A DNA stretch of 64,000 bases, taken from NCBI GenBank assembly GCA_037349105.1, contig JAYJMM010000104.1:1832001-1896000 (forward strand), read 5' to 3'. Every line of letters starts with the position of its first letter. The first letter of the stretch is position 1. The DNA comes from Limnomonas spitsbergensis. Lineage: Eukaryota > Chlorophyta > Chlorophyceae > Chlamydomonadales. Under the pieces are notes generated by a model. That model searched no databases and had not been told where the DNA came from. It saw nothing but the letters and a program-made list of their open reading frames with translations. Shown in pieces: positions 62,885-64,000 of this stretch. The position numbers were made by a program, and so were the translations under genes.

Positions 62885-64000
62885 CTGGCGGCGAGGGAGG
62901 CAGTACATGTGCCGATATGCTCGCTGATGATGATGTGCGCGGGAAACGGGCAGTCGAGCTGTCGTAACAGCGCGACCTCATCTTGTTCCCATTAACATCG
63001 CCAGACAAGGCCAGAGGAGGGGGGCGAGAAGAACAGACCAGCGAATCAGAAAGGGAAGGCCAGGAAAATAAGGGGGGCGACGGCAACGTTGCACATGTGG
63101 CTTGGATCACACACACTGCGCTGTTCCCCTGCCCCCCCACAACAGGGCGAAGTTTCTGTTCTATTTCAAACATGTCTGATGCTTGGGTTCAGGTTTTATT
63201 GAAAATATACCTGATTTCTGGTTTCGTTTTGTTATGTAAAACATGCCTGATGTCTGAGTTAAGGATATTATTTAAAACAAACCTGACATTCGGGTTCAGG
63301 GTTTTATTTAAAGATATACAGGCATCTGGCTTTAGGGTCTTATTTCAAATACACCTGATGCCCAGGTTTAGGGTTTTAATTAAAAACACACCTGGTGCCT
63401 GAGTTTGGGGTTTCATTCCAAATATCCCCCATGTCAGGGTCAAGGATTTTATTTCAAATCTCCCTAATTTTTTGGTTAAGATTTTTGTTTGAAACATGCT
63501 TGAAGTCCGTGTCCATGATTTACGGTCTGTGTCCTAGGGTTCATGGTCTGAGGTTTCAGGCTTTGGGTCCAGGTCGTTTTCTGAAGTCATGTCCCCCTTC
63601 TTCGCTCCTGACCTATGCCATGCAAGCACAGGCAGGCATTCATATACCCGCTGTAGAAGCTAATCCTTTGGCAGGAAGGTCTTAGGGTTCCAGGGGGGAG
63701 GTGGGCTGCGTGCCATCCCCTCTCTCCATACCTACACCATGCAAGCACATAGTAACAGGAGATTGCCTCCAGTGTGATTGAATACATCCGGCTCAGAGTT
63801 CAGGTGTGAAGGGTGAATTCCAACCCCCTTTCTCCCCTTGCCTATGCCTCACATATGCCAAGCATGCATGAGTATGGATCCCTCTACCCCCTGATGAAGC
63901 TTATCCCTTGGGGTCAAGGTTCTAGGGTTCAGGGGGGCAGGGTTCTATGGTTCAGGGGGGTAGGGTTCTATGGTTCAGGGGGGCAGGGTTCTATGGTTCA
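62885..64000. other. Degenerate tandem repeats at window end
   Basis: 63150-63500 has about six units of 55-60 bp (TTTATTTAAAACATGCCTGA type); on the minus strand several carry CAG/GTGT or CAG/GTTT steps, so they might be copies of an unseen hydrolase exon edge. 63600-63940 has about three 130-bp units (TATGCCATGCAAGCACA...). 63940-64000 has 23-bp units of GGGGGGCAGGGTTCTATGGT plus TCA running off the window. No gene assigned. Confidence 0.5.

Overview
The window looks like nuclear DNA of a repeat-rich unicellular green alga (prasinophyte-like); this is inferred, not proven. The evidence is three intron-rich eukaryotic genes with GT-AG introns, scattered degenerate plant/algal-type TTTAGGG telomere-like motifs, abundant minisatellites and decayed transposable elements. 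There is no bacterial gene organisation, and no rRNA, tRNA or CRISPR was seen.

Layout. 1-8.8 kb: a GC-rich, decayed retroelement-like coding block with zinc knuckles (CCHC), an SR-rich segment and a PHD-like cysteine cluster, followed by a non-coding tail holding a 254-bp direct repeat exactly 900 bp apart. 8.8-15.6 kb: mostly unassigned, with one 421-codon hypothetical ORF on the minus strand. 15.57-21.34 kb: a large imperfect palindrome whose arms each carry a copy of the same unknown gene. The right arm alone has acquired an 840-bp hAT-like element, with an 8-bp target duplication and its empty site preserved in the left arm, and a roughly 750-bp LINE fragment. 23.07-37.50 kb: a complete 21-exon minus-strand gene for WDR3/Utp12 (979 codons plus stop), a U3 snoRNP/SSU-processome WD40 protein. 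37.86-43.20 kb: a divergently transcribed UMP-CMP kinase gene of 7 exons with an organelle-targeting-like N-terminal extension. 43.4-52.9 kb: a tandem duplication of about 4 kb (offset about 5.2 kb) carrying two copies of the last exons of an unidentified minus-strand gene. 54.9-62.9 kb: most of a minus-strand alpha/beta-hydrolase gene (ABHD1/2/3, YheT/Emb8-like), whose N-terminal exons are unresolved or outside the window. 62.9-64 kb: degenerate tandem repeats.

The most unusual feature is in the introns. At a dozen or more places in the three identified genes, the sequence across an exon edge (a 5' splice donor or a 3' splice acceptor plus a little exon) has been tandemly copied into the adjacent intron. 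The arrays range from 2 copies to about 24, and some units are multiples of three that stay open in the host reading frame. Together with SINE-like and retroposon-like dispersed families, these arrays account for much of the intronic sequence. All gene calls come from my own exon joining and recalled family motifs; no searches were run.
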